In this document: piece by piece, positions 1 to 9,770 of the stretch
Position numbering within the stretch: position 1 is the stretch's first letter
How the letters are laid out: each line of letters begins with the position of its first letter
Origin: Bacteroidales bacterium
Lineage (GTDB): Bacteria; Bacteroidota; Bacteroidia; Bacteroidales; UBA932
Assembly: GCA_028690215.1 (NCBI GenBank)
Contig: JAQVBQ010000001.1
Location: 113,360-177,359 of the forward strand
DNA: 64,000 bases
Direction of reading: 5' to 3'
Notes under the pieces: model-generated
Database searches by the model: none
Told to the model about the DNA's origin: nothing
The model's input: only the letters and a program-made list of their open reading frames with translations
Program-made: the position numbers and the translations under genes

Positions 1-630
1 GCCTATATTATGGTTACCTAGCAGAACAACTGCTGAAGGTTTAACATTTATAGTATAGAAGTAGGTTTCAGAACGGGGGTCCATCTGCTTGGCTCCTACT
101 TTCGTGCTATAATCAGCCTGAGCTCCGAGAACAACGCTCTCCCATAAAGACTTGGTAGCGACCCTCATAGAGAGATTGTAGGATTGTTTCATCCAGTCAC
201 TCAACTTATTATCCACTGTATAATAAGGCATTCTTCTCTGATTATCCAGCATTGTGGTATTGAAAAGAGTTCCCCGTTGAGCCTGATTTCCGTATGAGAA
301 ACTTCCCCACACATAGCCTCCGCCGAGTTTCAAACCGCCTTCTGAAGACACTCCTATATTACGCTCAGTATCACCGTCTCGATTTAGCTTATAATCACCG
401 CTTTTGTAGTCATATGTAAACCTGAGGTCGCTGTAATACGAGAGATTGTCAAGAACAAGACCGGCGCCATTGTATGTTTCCATCCACAATGATCCGGCTT
501 TAAGAACCTCTATGGATGCCGGAGATGTCTGTTTAACCGCAGCATCCTGGGCAACCGCTCCCTGAGTGGTTAAGAGTGTCATTAACAGCACTCCTGCCCA
601 AAATATGTATTTAACTTTTTCCATTTTCAT
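1..630 (-). CDS. DUF6850-type outer-membrane beta-barrel protein (C-terminus beyond window)
   Basis: Partial gene: the reading frame is open from ATG at 630 to the window edge, about 210 codons. The N-terminus has a signal peptide (MKMEKVKYIFWAGVLL, cleavage near AVAQ-DAA), then Gly/Tyr/Asn-rich alternating segments typical of an outer-membrane barrel. The pattern (ETYNGAGLVLDNLSYYSDL, YDYKSGDY, GGYVWGSFSYGN) matches what I know of the Bacteroidales DUF6850 family, often found beside DUF4876 and TonB-receptor genes, as here. A second in-frame ATG lies at 624. It starts about 20 nt after the DUF4876 gene and is probably the last gene of the operon. Its substrate is unknown. Confidence 0.7.
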   Translation of the reverse strand, partial: MKMEKVKYIFWAGVLLMTLLTTQGAVAQDAAVKQTSPASIEVLKAGSLWMETYNGAGLVLDNLSYYSDLRFTYDYKSGDYKLNRDGDTERNIGVSSEGGLKLGGGYVWGSFSYGNQAQRGTLFNTTMLDNQRRMPYYTVDNKLSDWMKQSYNLSMRVATKSLWESVVLGAQADYSTKVGAKQMDPRSETYFYTINVKPSAVVLLGNHNIG

Positions 631-650
631 ATCGTTGCATTTGTTAAACA

Positions 651-1859
651 TTAATCCCATGTATTCCATGAAGGAGCTTTTGCATCGTACCTTCTTATCA
701 TAGGAGTATCTTTTACCTCAAAGTCATTTGTGCTGTTATTAGTATCATACAACACAACCCTTCCGTTTACAGTCTCCTTCACCCTTCTGGCAACGCTCAT
801 ACCCTTATAGGTTCCCCCAACTGTCTGGGCTCCTGCATCAAGTACAGTTGGCATCCTCTTTAGATTCATCTGGTTTGGATTACCAACAAGTTCCAAAGCA
901 TCGACAACCTCAGCAATAGGAATCTTGTAGCACTTAGTTGTTGAGCCCACTGCTGTAACATAGTTACCTGGCACTATAGGCTCAGACGGGAAATAGATTA
1001 CAAATGCACCCCCGAACACGGTGGTCAACCACTGAGGTGTAGGTGAAGGCCAGAATGCCATTGTCATATTTATGGCAGGATTGTCACTTATTATTGAGGA
1101 ACTCCTCACAAAAGTCTCAAATTCGGCTGTTATCAGATTCACAGGGCAATTTGGATTCAATGTAGGTTTCTGGTGGTCATCCGCCATCTGCGCAATTATC
1201 ACAGATTCTCCCGGATTAAGTGGGTAGTCCTTGTCTGTAGGTATCTGCCAGATCTGAAGTCCGTATACATACTTGTCTGCATCAGGACCGGACCAGACAG
1301 GAAGGTTTGCTGTTGCTGTCATAGGGTTTAGCAGTGATATGCAAAGACCCCTCACATTCTGTACTGTTGCACTGTTATTGTAGATCTCATAGAACTGATC
1401 ACGGAAATATGAACCGCCTGATGGTGTCTTTGACCCGCAGTAGTATACCTCTTTTAAAAGAATATTTCCCGATTTAGAGGATTCTACCTTCACCTTTTGA
1501 CGCACTCCTGAACGGATTATTTCCTGGTTTACAATGCTTCCGCTATAGTTATATGTAAAACCGTTTGCATTCATCTCTGCGGAAACGGTAATTGTATATA
1601 TTCCCGGAATAACATCATCAACTGTCAGATAACCATCAGAAGGTACAGTTTTATTTATTTCAAACCTTTCAGCATAATTAATCAATTTCACATTAAACTC
1701 AGGCGGAGCCGGAGCATCTCCAAGCTGAAGGTCCAGTGTTATAACCGACCTCAAAGGTTTCACCTCCTCTGTCCCGGCATTATCCTCAAACTGCTCACAT
1801 GCAGTCAGGCCTATAACAGACCAGAGTGATACTATAAATATCTTAATTAAATTTTTCAT
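651..1859 (-). CDS. DUF4876 domain lipoprotein
   Basis: 402 residues. The N-terminus is a lipoprotein signal with lipobox LTAC at about residues 18-21 and Glu-Gln next, so it is probably surface- or periplasm-anchored. The first 130 residues resemble an Ig-like, carboxypeptidase-regulatory-like fold (GYLTVDDVIPGIYTITVSAE). The rest includes 'KEVYYCGSKTPSGGSYFRDQFYEIYNN', recalled here only as a lamin-tail-like segment, listed as KEVYYCGSKTP and FRDQFYEIYNN. It sits 15 nt downstream of the TonB-receptor gene and is likely its accessory lipoprotein. No enzymatic motif is visible. Family assignment is by recognition; the ligand is unknown. Confidence 0.75.
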   Translation of the reverse strand: MKNLIKIFIVSLWSVIGLTACEQFEDNAGTEEVKPLRSVITLDLQLGDAPAPPEFNVKLINYAERFEINKTVPSDGYLTVDDVIPGIYTITVSAEMNANGFTYNYSGSIVNQEIIRSGVRQKVKVESSKSGNILLKEVYYCGSKTPSGGSYFRDQFYEIYNNSATVQNVRGLCISLLNPMTATANLPVWSGPDADKYVYGLQIWQIPTDKDYPLNPGESVIIAQMADDHQKPTLNPNCPVNLITAEFETFVRSSSIISDNPAINMTMAFWPSPTPQWLTTVFGGAFVIYFPSEPIVPGNYVTAVGSTTKCYKIPIAEVVDALELVGNPNQMNLKRMPTVLDAGAQTVGGTYKGMSVARRVKETVNGRVVLYDTNNSTNDFEVKDTPMIRRYDAKAPSWNTWD

Positions 1860-1874
1860 ATCGAATCGTTTTTG

Positions 1875-4769
1875 CTATTTGATAGTTACAGTAAATTCAA
1901 AACCGAAATAAATCGGCACATTCAACCTGACATAAGAACCCGGGCTTTGCTTTTTCTCATATTTAGGTCTTGTGTTGAACATGTTGTTCACATAGAAAGA
2001 GGCCTTCATGAGGTCACCTATCTCCTTTGTAAGGTTCAGGTTAAAAGTAAATGTAGGGAAATAAGACTCAGCTATATGTCTTACTGCGCTCTTGGCATTA
2101 AGCATATACTCCAACTCGTCATAAGTCGATCCTTGTTTGTTTGCCAACTCATTCATCTGAGTCTGTGTCAGATTATGAACCTGACCATCCTCGTATGAAA
2201 TGTAGGATACGAAAATTGAGTCGTTTCCATAATTTGTCCATGTCTTATTTATCCAGTTAACCTGTGCGGTTGCTGTGAGAACAAAACCGATAGACGGGAT
2301 ATTGTGAGTAGCACGCAAGGTTGTTGTGAATCTCTCTCTCTCATCCTTTGAATTTGCAGGCTCATAAATTGCTATATTCTTCTCCAAATTGTTACCATTG
2401 TCGTTTGTGCCAAATGTACTTCCGGCATTCCAGCCTGTTGTCCTGATATAAGCTCCGTTGAGAACGAATGATGTCCTTATCTTGTCAAACCTCCCCAGGT
2501 CGAAGTCAAATTCAACTCCCCTGTTATGGCTTCTTATGTTGTTCATAGGAGTTGCATAGCTTACAAAAATATTTGACCTTGCCTTCTCTTTAAGAGTAGG
2601 TATCGCTCCGGCATTGGATTGACCGACTTCATATTGTATATAGTTGATAAGATTAAAGTTATCAACCGAATTTCCAAGATTGTAACCGTTTTTCAACTTC
2701 TCATCAAAAGCTGTAACAGAGAATCTCATTTTGTTGATCTTAAGGTCAAAACCAATCTCATTCTTCCTGTTTGAAGCTATCTTGAGATCCGGGTTTTCAG
2801 TATTGAAAGATCTTGTTGAGATCAGAAGAAGCTGCTCGTTGGCAGGTACAATGCTACTGTTAAGAGTGTTGTAGTGGACAAAATCAAAATAAGCATTCTG
2901 AGGATAGAGGTATAGTGTGGTTGGAGCCTTTGCATTGACACCATGGCCGCCACGGATAAAGAGTTTCTCAGGGATAACCTCAATTGATGCATTGATACGA
3001 GGTGCCACAATGCTCTTTCCTTCAACATTATCAAACCTTCCGCCTAATTGGAGGAATATATCTCTTTTCCCTAATGACCATGTCATATTCTCCTCGGCAT
3101 ATAGTCCGTATTGTGTTACGAAAGGAATATCGGAATACTTTCTTGGTCTTGGAGATGAGTTTTCGCTGCTCAAATTTCTGTACGGAGGATTTGCCAAGTC
3201 ATAAATTTTACCATCTCCCAGGTTGCCGTCAGATCTGAAGTCGGCTCCGACTACAATCCTGTTTGAAACATTTCCTATGGATTTTGAGAATGTTGCTTTC
3301 AATTTTGCAAATAAGTTCAACTCTTTACCATATATGTCATATCTGCTGGTGTATTCATTAGGGAGGACCGTAGCATAATAGCCGCTCTCAGATACAGGGA
3401 TATTTGTAATCTCATTACCGTTAATATCATATACCTTCTGACCTGCCTTATTACTCAAAATTGCACCGTCTGTCTCTGACATTGAATAACCGGCAAACGC
3501 ATTACCAAGAAGTTCACTTCTATACGAATGTTTATCTGTATAGTTTCCTGAAACAGTATAATTGATATTGTTCAACCAACCCTTATTAATGTTCCATGTA
3601 CCATTTGTATTAAGCCTGAAACCATACTCCTGCGCGCCGGAGAATAATTGACTCCTTGCATCATTAGGATTGAGTTCACGGGTATCCTTACCCATTGTAA
3701 AGTCAAATGATGAATTTGAAACCAGGTTTTTGAAAACATTTGAATAGAGTGCCTTTGCGGTTACCCTTTGATAGTATACATAAGATTCTGTCAGTTCAGT
3801 GGTACTATATGCATAATCAGCACTTACATTTAGATTTCCCTTCTTCGCACCCAGGTTTATACCCTTGCTTACAGATGCCTGATATATACTTGGGTCAGTT
3901 TTAAACCTTACAGTAAGAGGCTCTCGTCCCGCTTTCGACCTTACGATGACAGCACCTGAAGTAAGGTCTCCGTACTCTACCGAAGGTATACCCCTGATTA
4001 CTTCTATAGACTCTATGTTGTCTGTTGATATAGATCGTATATCAAATCCTGAATTCGGATTTGAACCACCTCCAACAGCTACTGCTGAACCAGTAATTGA
4101 AGGGGAAAGTGCTTGCATGTTGGCATTGTTTGAGAGAGGAGATCCATCCATATAGATAGTCGTTCCCAAACTGTTCATTGAACTACCTGTCGCTCCATTG
4201 TCCACACTCCTGATAGTAAATGTCTTTGCAGTCGAAAGATTAGGATTTGCTATAACTCCACCCGGCATAAGTTGCATGACGTCAGAGAGTGAGCTTGCCT
4301 GCAAGTGATCCATTGCCTGTCTCGAGATATTCGAGGCTGTTGCCTGTCCTGCCTTGCTCTCTGTTGCGACCACCGATACCTCGGTCAGCCTGAAAGAGCT
4401 ATACTGCATTGAAAATGTCAATTCTGTAACTTTACCTGCAGGAAGTATAAATGTAGTATCTACAGGCTCCATTCCGAGGAAATTAATTTTTACATTCACC
4501 TTTCCCGGTGATAGTTTTTCCATCATGAATTCTCCATTCCTGCCTGTAGTGGCGACAGATCCCTGAGGGAGGACCTGAATTGTAGCAAACTCGACAGGTG
4601 TATTGGCTGTACCCCTCTCGATTACAAAGCCCCTTAGTGTTGCCTTTCCGCTCTGTGGGGTTTGTGCAGAGATATCTGCACAGAATCCCATCACCAGAAA
4701 CAAAACTAAGGCAGAAACGGAGAAAATCTTTATTCCTCCTTCTGATACTTGTTTTTTGCGTTTTGTCAT
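1875..4769 (-). CDS. TonB-dependent receptor with N-terminal carboxypeptidase-like domain
   Basis: 964 residues, full length for a Bacteroidota TonB receptor. In order: signal segment (about 15-37), CarboxypepD_reg-like domain (about 43-125; TLRGFVIERGTANTPVEFAT), plug (about 140-280; QAMDHLQASSLSDVMQLMPG, VRGIPSVEYGDLTSGAVIV) and a C-terminal barrel ending in an aromatic-rich strand (IYFGFEFTVTIK). It imports an unidentified ligand across the outer membrane using TonB energy. It lies between the C25-like protein gene (20 nt upstream) and the DUF4876 lipoprotein gene. No SusD homologue is present, so this is not a classical glycan-utilisation pair. Confidence 0.92.
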   Translation of the reverse strand: MTKRKKQVSEGGIKIFSVSALVLFLVMGFCADISAQTPQSGKATLRGFVIERGTANTPVEFATIQVLPQGSVATTGRNGEFMMEKLSPGKVNVKINFLGMEPVDTTFILPAGKVTELTFSMQYSSFRLTEVSVVATESKAGQATASNISRQAMDHLQASSLSDVMQLMPGGVIANPNLSTAKTFTIRSVDNGATGSSMNSLGTTIYMDGSPLSNNANMQALSPSITGSAVAVGGGSNPNSGFDIRSISTDNIESIEVIRGIPSVEYGDLTSGAVIVRSKAGREPLTVRFKTDPSIYQASVSKGINLGAKKGNLNVSADYAYSTTELTESYVYYQRVTAKALYSNVFKNLVSNSSFDFTMGKDTRELNPNDARSQLFSGAQEYGFRLNTNGTWNINKGWLNNINYTVSGNYTDKHSYRSELLGNAFAGYSMSETDGAILSNKAGQKVYDINGNEITNIPVSESGYYATVLPNEYTSRYDIYGKELNLFAKLKATFSKSIGNVSNRIVVGADFRSDGNLGDGKIYDLANPPYRNLSSENSSPRPRKYSDIPFVTQYGLYAEENMTWSLGKRDIFLQLGGRFDNVEGKSIVAPRINASIEVIPEKLFIRGGHGVNAKAPTTLYLYPQNAYFDFVHYNTLNSSIVPANEQLLLISTRSFNTENPDLKIASNRKNEIGFDLKINKMRFSVTAFDEKLKNGYNLGNSVDNFNLINYIQYEVGQSNAGAIPTLKEKARSNIFVSYATPMNNIRSHNRGVEFDFDLGRFDKIRTSFVLNGAYIRTTGWNAGSTFGTNDNGNNLEKNIAIYEPANSKDERERFTTTLRATHNIPSIGFVLTATAQVNWINKTWTNYGNDSIFVSYISYEDGQVHNLTQTQMNELANKQGSTYDELEYMLNAKSAVRHIAESYFPTFTFNLNLTKEIGDLMKASFYVNNMFNTRPKYEKKQSPGSYVRLNVPIYFGFEFTVTIK

Positions 4770-4789
4770 AGTTTAATATATTAATTAGG

Positions 4790-6946
4790 TTAATTGGTTA
4801 ATCTATTGATTGTTCTTGTCAGTTCATTCTTAACTAGATCGTTTGTTTCAACTTTGGATTGTTCCTGACAGAATTTTATAATCTCGTCTCTCTTCCATGA
4901 TTGTGTATACCAACCGAAAGCCTCTGCAAGTTGAACCTTAAGATCGTTGTCCTTTGATTCCTTGAAGAATTGGAAGAGGATATCCAGATTTGCTGTACTT
5001 GTAGAGTTACGAAGAGCTGAAATGGTGAATTTCTTCTCCTTTACCTTTGCTGAAGGGTCCATTAGCTCTTTATAATCCTCTGCCCTGCGATCATAAGTAT
5101 ACTCAAATCTCTTCTTATCTTCCACCTTTCGTTTATACCACTCATAATTCTTTCCGGAAAGAGCCTTGTCTATGGCAGCAAGTGCGGCTTCTGCAGGATA
5201 GTTGTCCAGAGCTGATTTCAATTGAAACTCCACCCTCTTGCTTATACCCGGCTGAACATACAGTGAGACAATCAAATCCAGAAGCTCCGGCGAGAGACTG
5301 TTTGAAGCAGAAATGCAGGCCATCCTGCGCTGAAGTTCGTAGCTGTCCTGTAAACCGAGTTTTATTGATGGTATAAGGTTCTTATCATAGCTCTTGTTTA
5401 TAAGGGTGAATGCTTCAAGCCTTACTACGCCTCTAGTCTCCTCCTTTTGAATCTGAAGAAGCTCATCGGTTGAGATCTTACCTGCCTGATAGAGCATTTT
5501 CATTGCAAGTGCCTTGAAGTCGGCATTTGAATCCTTCATGGCTTTTCTCCAGAACTTCTCATTTGAGCGTTCATTGACCATAGCCTCATTGACATTCTTC
5601 AGATCAGGTCTTGAAGTGGTAAAGTGGTATGTTGGATCACCAATAAGGTGAGACTCAAGAGTCATTTGACCCTTTGCCCAGTTACCGGCGCATACTCCGA
5701 GATCGAGAAGACCCATAAGCTGATTTGTCCAGGTATCCTGAAGTGTGTTTACAGTGTTTCCCTTTACGACAATTGTACGGCCCGGATTGAAGATATAGTG
5801 ACCGCTGATATAATCATCCATATGGAATGATCCGTTGTAGCATGCGTCAAATATTATCATACGGGCGTTTGAGACATATCCCTTCATGTCCGGCAGACTG
5901 GCATCCATTGCAACACCATTCAGGCTGTCCTTTTCCATTATCTTAGGATCAAATGCGTTGTTCACCCATGATTCAGGAACTCCGTACTCTTTCATATAAT
6001 ACTCTTTGCTTGCAGTGGTATCTTTGGCTCCTCTGATTTTTGACCTGAAGAAATTTTTGGCAAGTTCGAGCCATTCAGAGGTATTAGATGTAATCGGAGA
6101 GCCATTGAAATATTGTGTCTCCTCAGAACCATGGTGATGCAGGATTGCAAGCCCTATCTCCTCTCTTGCAAGTTCGGCCATCAATCTGTATTTCACATAG
6201 TTGTCATATGTATAGTCTATATAGTTCAGCTTTCCGTCAGCTTTGAGAAGATGAGGGAATTGCTCTGTAAGGCTGAGCCTCTCGTCAGCTCTCGCTACCA
6301 TACAATCAGAATTGTATCCGTGTCCGGCGAAATAGGTTATTGCACCAATTGAGCGTTGAGCATTTTTTTCTTTCACTACCTTTTCCAGATATTCACTTAT
6401 AAGCTGATATTTGGTCTTACCCTCTACAACCGGGGCTTTTATCCTGGCGCTATATATATCGCAGGTTATATGGTGAGGAGAATCGGGCCTGAGATTGTAA
6501 TAAAAGTAGAGCTTGTTTGTTGTGTCTCGTTTCAGATAGTTGAACTTGAGATCGAAATCATCATAGAATCTGTCAGAAGGAATTGAAGACTCATTCCATG
6601 CCCTTTTCTGATCCATCTTGAATGCAGTTGTAAGATGTTGCGCATCACGGATCATAGGAACAGGTATATCACCTATCATGACAGCACCCTCAAGATTGTA
6701 AGCATCATATAGCTTCTTTAGTTCCATCCTGATTGAATCAGGACAATCCCATCTGTCAATTACAATGAATGTATTAAGGCCTTCAAGCTTGACAGCCTGA
6801 GAATAATTATCTATGGAGGTACGGCAATTCTCGTAGGTATTCTTATCTACGACGATTGCGAATGAGCGGGACTGAGGTCTGGCACTCATAGAAACTGTAA
6901 TTACAGTCATAAGTGCCACAAGGAAAATTTTTGTGGTGAATTTCAT
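4790..6946 (-). CDS. Secreted gingipain-like (peptidase C25/clan CD fold) protein with C-terminal helical repeats
   Basis: 718 residues, signal peptide to about residue 22. The middle shows the caspase-fold signature: His motif ILHHHGSEE (His270-272) and Cys motif MIIFDACYNGSFH (Cys369), as in C25 gingipain-like proteases. Asp and Gly residues around GAVMIGDIPVPM (about 88-98) fit the substrate-side loops. Residues about 450-718 are charged helices resembling HEAT repeats. No C-terminal type-IX sorting domain (Ig-like CTD) is visible, so it is probably periplasmic or exported otherwise. It is the first gene of the operon with the TonB receptor, so it may process the imported ligand or a surface protein. 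Specificity cannot be read from the sequence. Confidence 0.72.
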   Translation of the reverse strand: MKFTTKIFLVALMTVITVSMSARPQSRSFAIVVDKNTYENCRTSIDNYSQAVKLEGLNTFIVIDRWDCPDSIRMELKKLYDAYNLEGAVMIGDIPVPMIRDAQHLTTAFKMDQKRAWNESSIPSDRFYDDFDLKFNYLKRDTTNKLYFYYNLRPDSPHHITCDIYSARIKAPVVEGKTKYQLISEYLEKVVKEKNAQRSIGAITYFAGHGYNSDCMVARADERLSLTEQFPHLLKADGKLNYIDYTYDNYVKYRLMAELAREEIGLAILHHHGSEETQYFNGSPITSNTSEWLELAKNFFRSKIRGAKDTTASKEYYMKEYGVPESWVNNAFDPKIMEKDSLNGVAMDASLPDMKGYVSNARMIIFDACYNGSFHMDDYISGHYIFNPGRTIVVKGNTVNTLQDTWTNQLMGLLDLGVCAGNWAKGQMTLESHLIGDPTYHFTTSRPDLKNVNEAMVNERSNEKFWRKAMKDSNADFKALAMKMLYQAGKISTDELLQIQKEETRGVVRLEAFTLINKSYDKNLIPSIKLGLQDSYELQRRMACISASNSLSPELLDLIVSLYVQPGISKRVEFQLKSALDNYPAEAALAAIDKALSGKNYEWYKRKVEDKKRFEYTYDRRAEDYKELMDPSAKVKEKKFTISALRNSTSTANLDILFQFFKESKDNDLKVQLAEAFGWYTQSWKRDEIIKFCQEQSKVETNDLVKNELTRTINRLTN

Positions 6947-7042
6947 ATTTGATACTTAAACAGTTGATTCTTAATTTGGGATATTCCTTTTAAGGAACAC
7001 AATAAAATTTCAGAGGATAAGCTTGCCTTCCTCCGCATAAAA

Positions 7043-7486
7043 TCACAAAATCAATTGTTGGTGTTTTTTATACAACGAGCCCGTGACTCGACGGAACAGG
7101 GCTTGAAATGTTTTTATTGGAGGAGTTGGGACAGGTTGTACCGTAATTAAATCCGGAAGCACCGGCATAATTGTGATAAATAGGTCCTGTACTATTTGAA
7201 AACCTCCGCCTGAATGATCTTGATCGGTATTAAGAATATAGAATATTACCTTACAACAGTCATCCTTACGGATCTCTTTCGACTTAAGATGCTTGCCACA
7301 ACAAGGGCAAGAATGTCCAGGATCTTTGTGATGTTCAGCATCTGTGCAGCTGCACTTTGTACTGATACCCCACAGAGCAATGCTGGAAGAGTGGTCACAA
7401 TGGCAAGAGTAACGTCCTATACCCATAAGAGATATGACATACATTGCCAATAATGCTGTTGTAACTATGGAGACTGTTGTACGCAA
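7043..7486 (-). CDS. Small Cys/His-rich membrane-anchored protein, Bacteroidales-specific
   Basis: About 147 residues if started at TTG 7486; ATG 7444 is an alternative. The longer frame up to 7588 is rejected because it would read through a hairpin-plus-U-tract terminator at 7526-7564. One N-terminal membrane segment (TVSIVTTALLAMYVISLMGI) is followed by a metal-ligand-rich stretch (YSCHCDH, KCSCTDAEHH, HSCPCCGKH, DDCCKV). The family is known to me as a conserved hypothetical in Bacteroidales; no function is established. The Cys/His spacing suggests metal binding on the periplasmic side, which is inference. It stands alone between the C25/TonB operon and cysS. Confidence 0.55.
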   Translation of the reverse strand: MRTTVSIVTTALLAMYVISLMGIGRYSCHCDHSSSIALWGISTKCSCTDAEHHKDPGHSCPCCGKHLKSKEIRKDDCCKVIFYILNTDQDHSGGGFQIVQDLFITIMPVLPDLITVQPVPTPPIKTFQALFRRVTGSLYKKHQQLIL

Positions 7487-7525
7487 TTGAGTTCCGCTTT
7501 CTTCAAAAACAAAAATATGAAAAAA

Positions 7526-7564
7526 GATTATAAAAACAAAGGGCACCTGCTGTTGCAGATGCCC
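7526..7564 (-). terminator. Intrinsic terminator after cysS
   Basis: On the minus strand a 10-bp stem (GGGCATCTGC / GCAGGTGCCC, one G-U pair, 4-nt loop) is followed directly by a T-rich tract (TTTGTTTTTAT). It ends the cysS transcript and lies inside the longer version of the downstream small ORF, which argues for the shorter start of that gene. Confidence 0.75.
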
Positions 7565-7710
7565 ATATTGTTTTAAACAAAATTGCACTTTTTGACTATT
7601 TTAAATCATATTCTGTTTTTATTCAACAATTCTTAAAATATGAAGATAAAATTTCTTAAGTCTGGTGTTTATGCATAAATGAATGAAACTTTATCAAAAA
7701 AGTAAAATTT

Positions 7711-9177
7711 TTATAAATTCCACTCAGTCCCCTCTTTTGTATCCTTGATTTCAATACCGAGTGCTTTGAGATCGTCCCTTATCTTGTCACTTTTTGCAAA
7801 ATCCTTATTCTTCTTTGCATCAGTACGCATATCCAGAACCATCCTTACCACTCCGTCAAGGACCTCAAGACTCTTATCATCGGCTTTCTCATCCTGAAGA
7901 CCCAGGACCCCGGCAAGTAAATCTTCGAAAATAAAGAGAAGTCTCTCCTTATCCTCTTGGGTGATTGATATCTGTTTATCCTTTACCTGGTTTACTATCC
8001 TTACCGCTTCAAAAACATGCGAGATTGCTATAGGAGTATTCAAATCATCACACAATGCTTCATAGATGTTCTCCACAATCTGAGCCACTCCTGCATCGCC
8101 AGCAGTGTCGGACACCGGCAATCCCGCCACATCTTTTGAGGCTTGAAGAAGCTTTTTGAGACCTTTCTCGGAGGCTAGCAGAGCTTCATTACTAAAATCA
8201 AGAGTGCTTCTGTAATGAGCCTGAAGGATGAAGAACCTCACTGTCATAGGGGTGTATGGCTGAATAATCATCTTATGGTTGCCGCTAAACAGCTCGTCCA
8301 ATGTGATAAAGTTACCAAGGGATTTACCCATCTTCTGGCCATTAATAGTTATCATATTGTTGTGCATCCAGTAGCGTACCCCGCTTTTCCCCCTACTGGC
8401 CGTGTTCTGTGCCATCTCACACTCATGGTGCGGAAACAGGAGATCCATTCCTCCACCATGGATATCAAACTCCTCACCCAGATATTTTGCACTCATTGCT
8501 GAACATTCGAGGTGCCAGCCGGGAAATCCGTCACTCCATGGTGATGGCCATTTCATAATATGCTCAGGTGATGCCTTCTTCCAAAGGGCGAAGTCAAACG
8601 ATGACTTTTTATCGTCCTGTCCGTCCAAAGCTCTGGAGTTTGACTGAAGATCCTCAAGTTGTCTGCCGGATAAAACTCCATATTTGTATCGGCGGTTGTA
8701 ACTCTCTACGTCGAAATAGACCGAGCCGTTGCTTTCATACGCAAATCCCTTGTCAAAAATATTTTTCACAAGAGCAATCTGCTCAATAATGTGGCCCGAA
8801 GCCCTGGGCTCAATATCAGGAGAGAGTGTGTTTAGCATTCTCATAGAGTCGTGATACCTGTTTGTGTAACGTTGCACAATCTCCATCGGCTCAAGCTGCT
8901 CAAGTTTGGCTTTCTTAGCTATTTTGTCATCTCCTTCATCGGCATCATTTTCAAGATGCCCCACATCTGTAATATTTCTTACATATCTGACTTTATATCC
9001 AAGATTCCTGAACAACCTGACAAGGACATCGTATGTTATCCCCGGTCTGGCATGACCCAAATGAGCATCCCCATACACTGTGGGACCACATACATATAAC
9101 CCCACCATTCCCGGATGTATCGGCTCAAACTTCTCCTTTTTTCTCGAAAGTGAATTGTAAATAGTAAATTCTCTCAT
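7711..9177 (-). CDS. cysS: Cysteine--tRNA ligase
   Basis: 488 residues, normal length for bacterial CysRS. It charges tRNA-Cys with cysteine in the cytoplasm. Class Ia signatures are clear: the HIGH-type motif in [10 protein letters not shown], zinc-site residues ([29 protein letters not shown]) and the KMSKS-type loop as [11 protein letters not shown]. The C-terminal helical and anticodon-binding part is intact ([16 protein letters not shown] end). It is transcribed from the ssb side, with a terminator downstream. An 8-bp inverted repeat sits 2 nt before its start codon. Confidence 0.97.
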   Translation of the reverse strand: MREFTIYNSLSRKKEKFEPIHPGMVGLYVCGPTVYGDAHLGHARPGITYDVLVRLFRNLGYKVRYVRNITDVGHLENDADEGDDKIAKKAKLEQLEPMEIVQRYTNRYHDSMRMLNTLSPDIEPRASGHIIEQIALVKNIFDKGFAYESNGSVYFDVESYNRRYKYGVLSGRQLEDLQSNSRALDGQDDKKSSFDFALWKKASPEHIMKWPSPWSDGFPGWHLECSAMSAKYLGEEFDIHGGGMDLLFPHHECEMAQNTASRGKSGVRYWMHNNMITINGQKMGKSLGNFITLDELFSGNHKMIIQPYTPMTVRFFILQAHYRSTLDFSNEALLASEKGLKKLLQASKDVAGLPVSDTAGDAGVAQIVENIYEALCDDLNTPIAISHVFEAVRIVNQVKDKQISITQEDKERLLFIFEDLLAGVLGLQDEKADDKSLEVLDGVVRMVLDMRTDAKKNKDFAKSDKIRDDLKALGIEIKDTKEGTEWNL

Positions 9178-9178
9178 T

Positions 9179-9200
9179 TTACGGTTATTTGAAACCGTAA
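9179..9200 (-). promoter_or_regulatory. Perfect 8-bp inverted repeat abutting the cysS start codon
   Basis: TTACGGTT-6 nt-AACCGTAA lies 2 nt in front of the cysS ATG on the minus strand. As RNA it would form a stem right at the ribosome-loading region; as DNA it could be an operator. There is no U-tract, so it is not a terminator for ssb. Function unknown. Confidence 0.5.
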
Positions 9201-9216
9201 AATTACAACAAAATTT

Positions 9217-9561
9217 TTATTCCTTGCCCTCGTTGTCCAACTGCTTGATATTTATTGCCACAATCTCGTATGTCTGCCTCTCTGTTCCACTCTTGGTCTG
9301 ATATTGGACCGGTTTGATGCGCCCCACGACAAAAAGCCTGCTCCCCTTCCTGATCTGTGAAAAATCAGGCATGTTTCTGCCGCACCAGGCAATCACATTA
9401 TGCCAGACTGTCTCCTCCTGTAGTTCTCCCTTCCTGTTCTTAAATGTCTCATTGGTTGCCAGAGACAGCTTCATAAAGCTGCCGCCATCTTCAAGGTCAA
9501 TTATTTTAGGATCAAACCCCACATTGCCTCTCAACTCCACCCTGTTAACTGAATTTTCCAT
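9217..9561 (-). CDS. ssb: Single-stranded DNA-binding protein, short form
   Basis: 114 residues with a complete OB fold: NRVELRGNVGFDPKI at the start, then FMKLSLATNE, ETVWHNVIAWCG, SRLFVVGRIKPVQYQ and TYEIVAINI. It binds ssDNA during replication and repair. It lacks the Gly/Gln-rich linker and the acidic DDxIPF tail used to recruit partners, ending DNEGKE. It is therefore probably an accessory SSB or a tail-less variant, as seen in several Bacteroidota. It is followed 39 nt later by cysS on the same strand. Confidence 0.93.
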   Translation of the reverse strand: MENSVNRVELRGNVGFDPKIIDLEDGGSFMKLSLATNETFKNRKGELQEETVWHNVIAWCGRNMPDFSQIRKGSRLFVVGRIKPVQYQTKSGTERQTYEIVAINIKQLDNEGKE

Positions 9562-9770
9562 AATAGAATAATTTAAAATTTCACGGAACTAATTAAGAGA
9601 GAAAATAGTTGACTATTCATTTTTAAACGTTTATATCCACTTAATGTCAATGGTTTACGATTCTATAATTAATCTATATAACTAGTATAAGAAAAAGTAG
9701 AATTTTCATTAGGGTATTTTTCCAATTCTGAGTCTTATAAATAGTAGATCATTATAACTTTAAACAAAAA

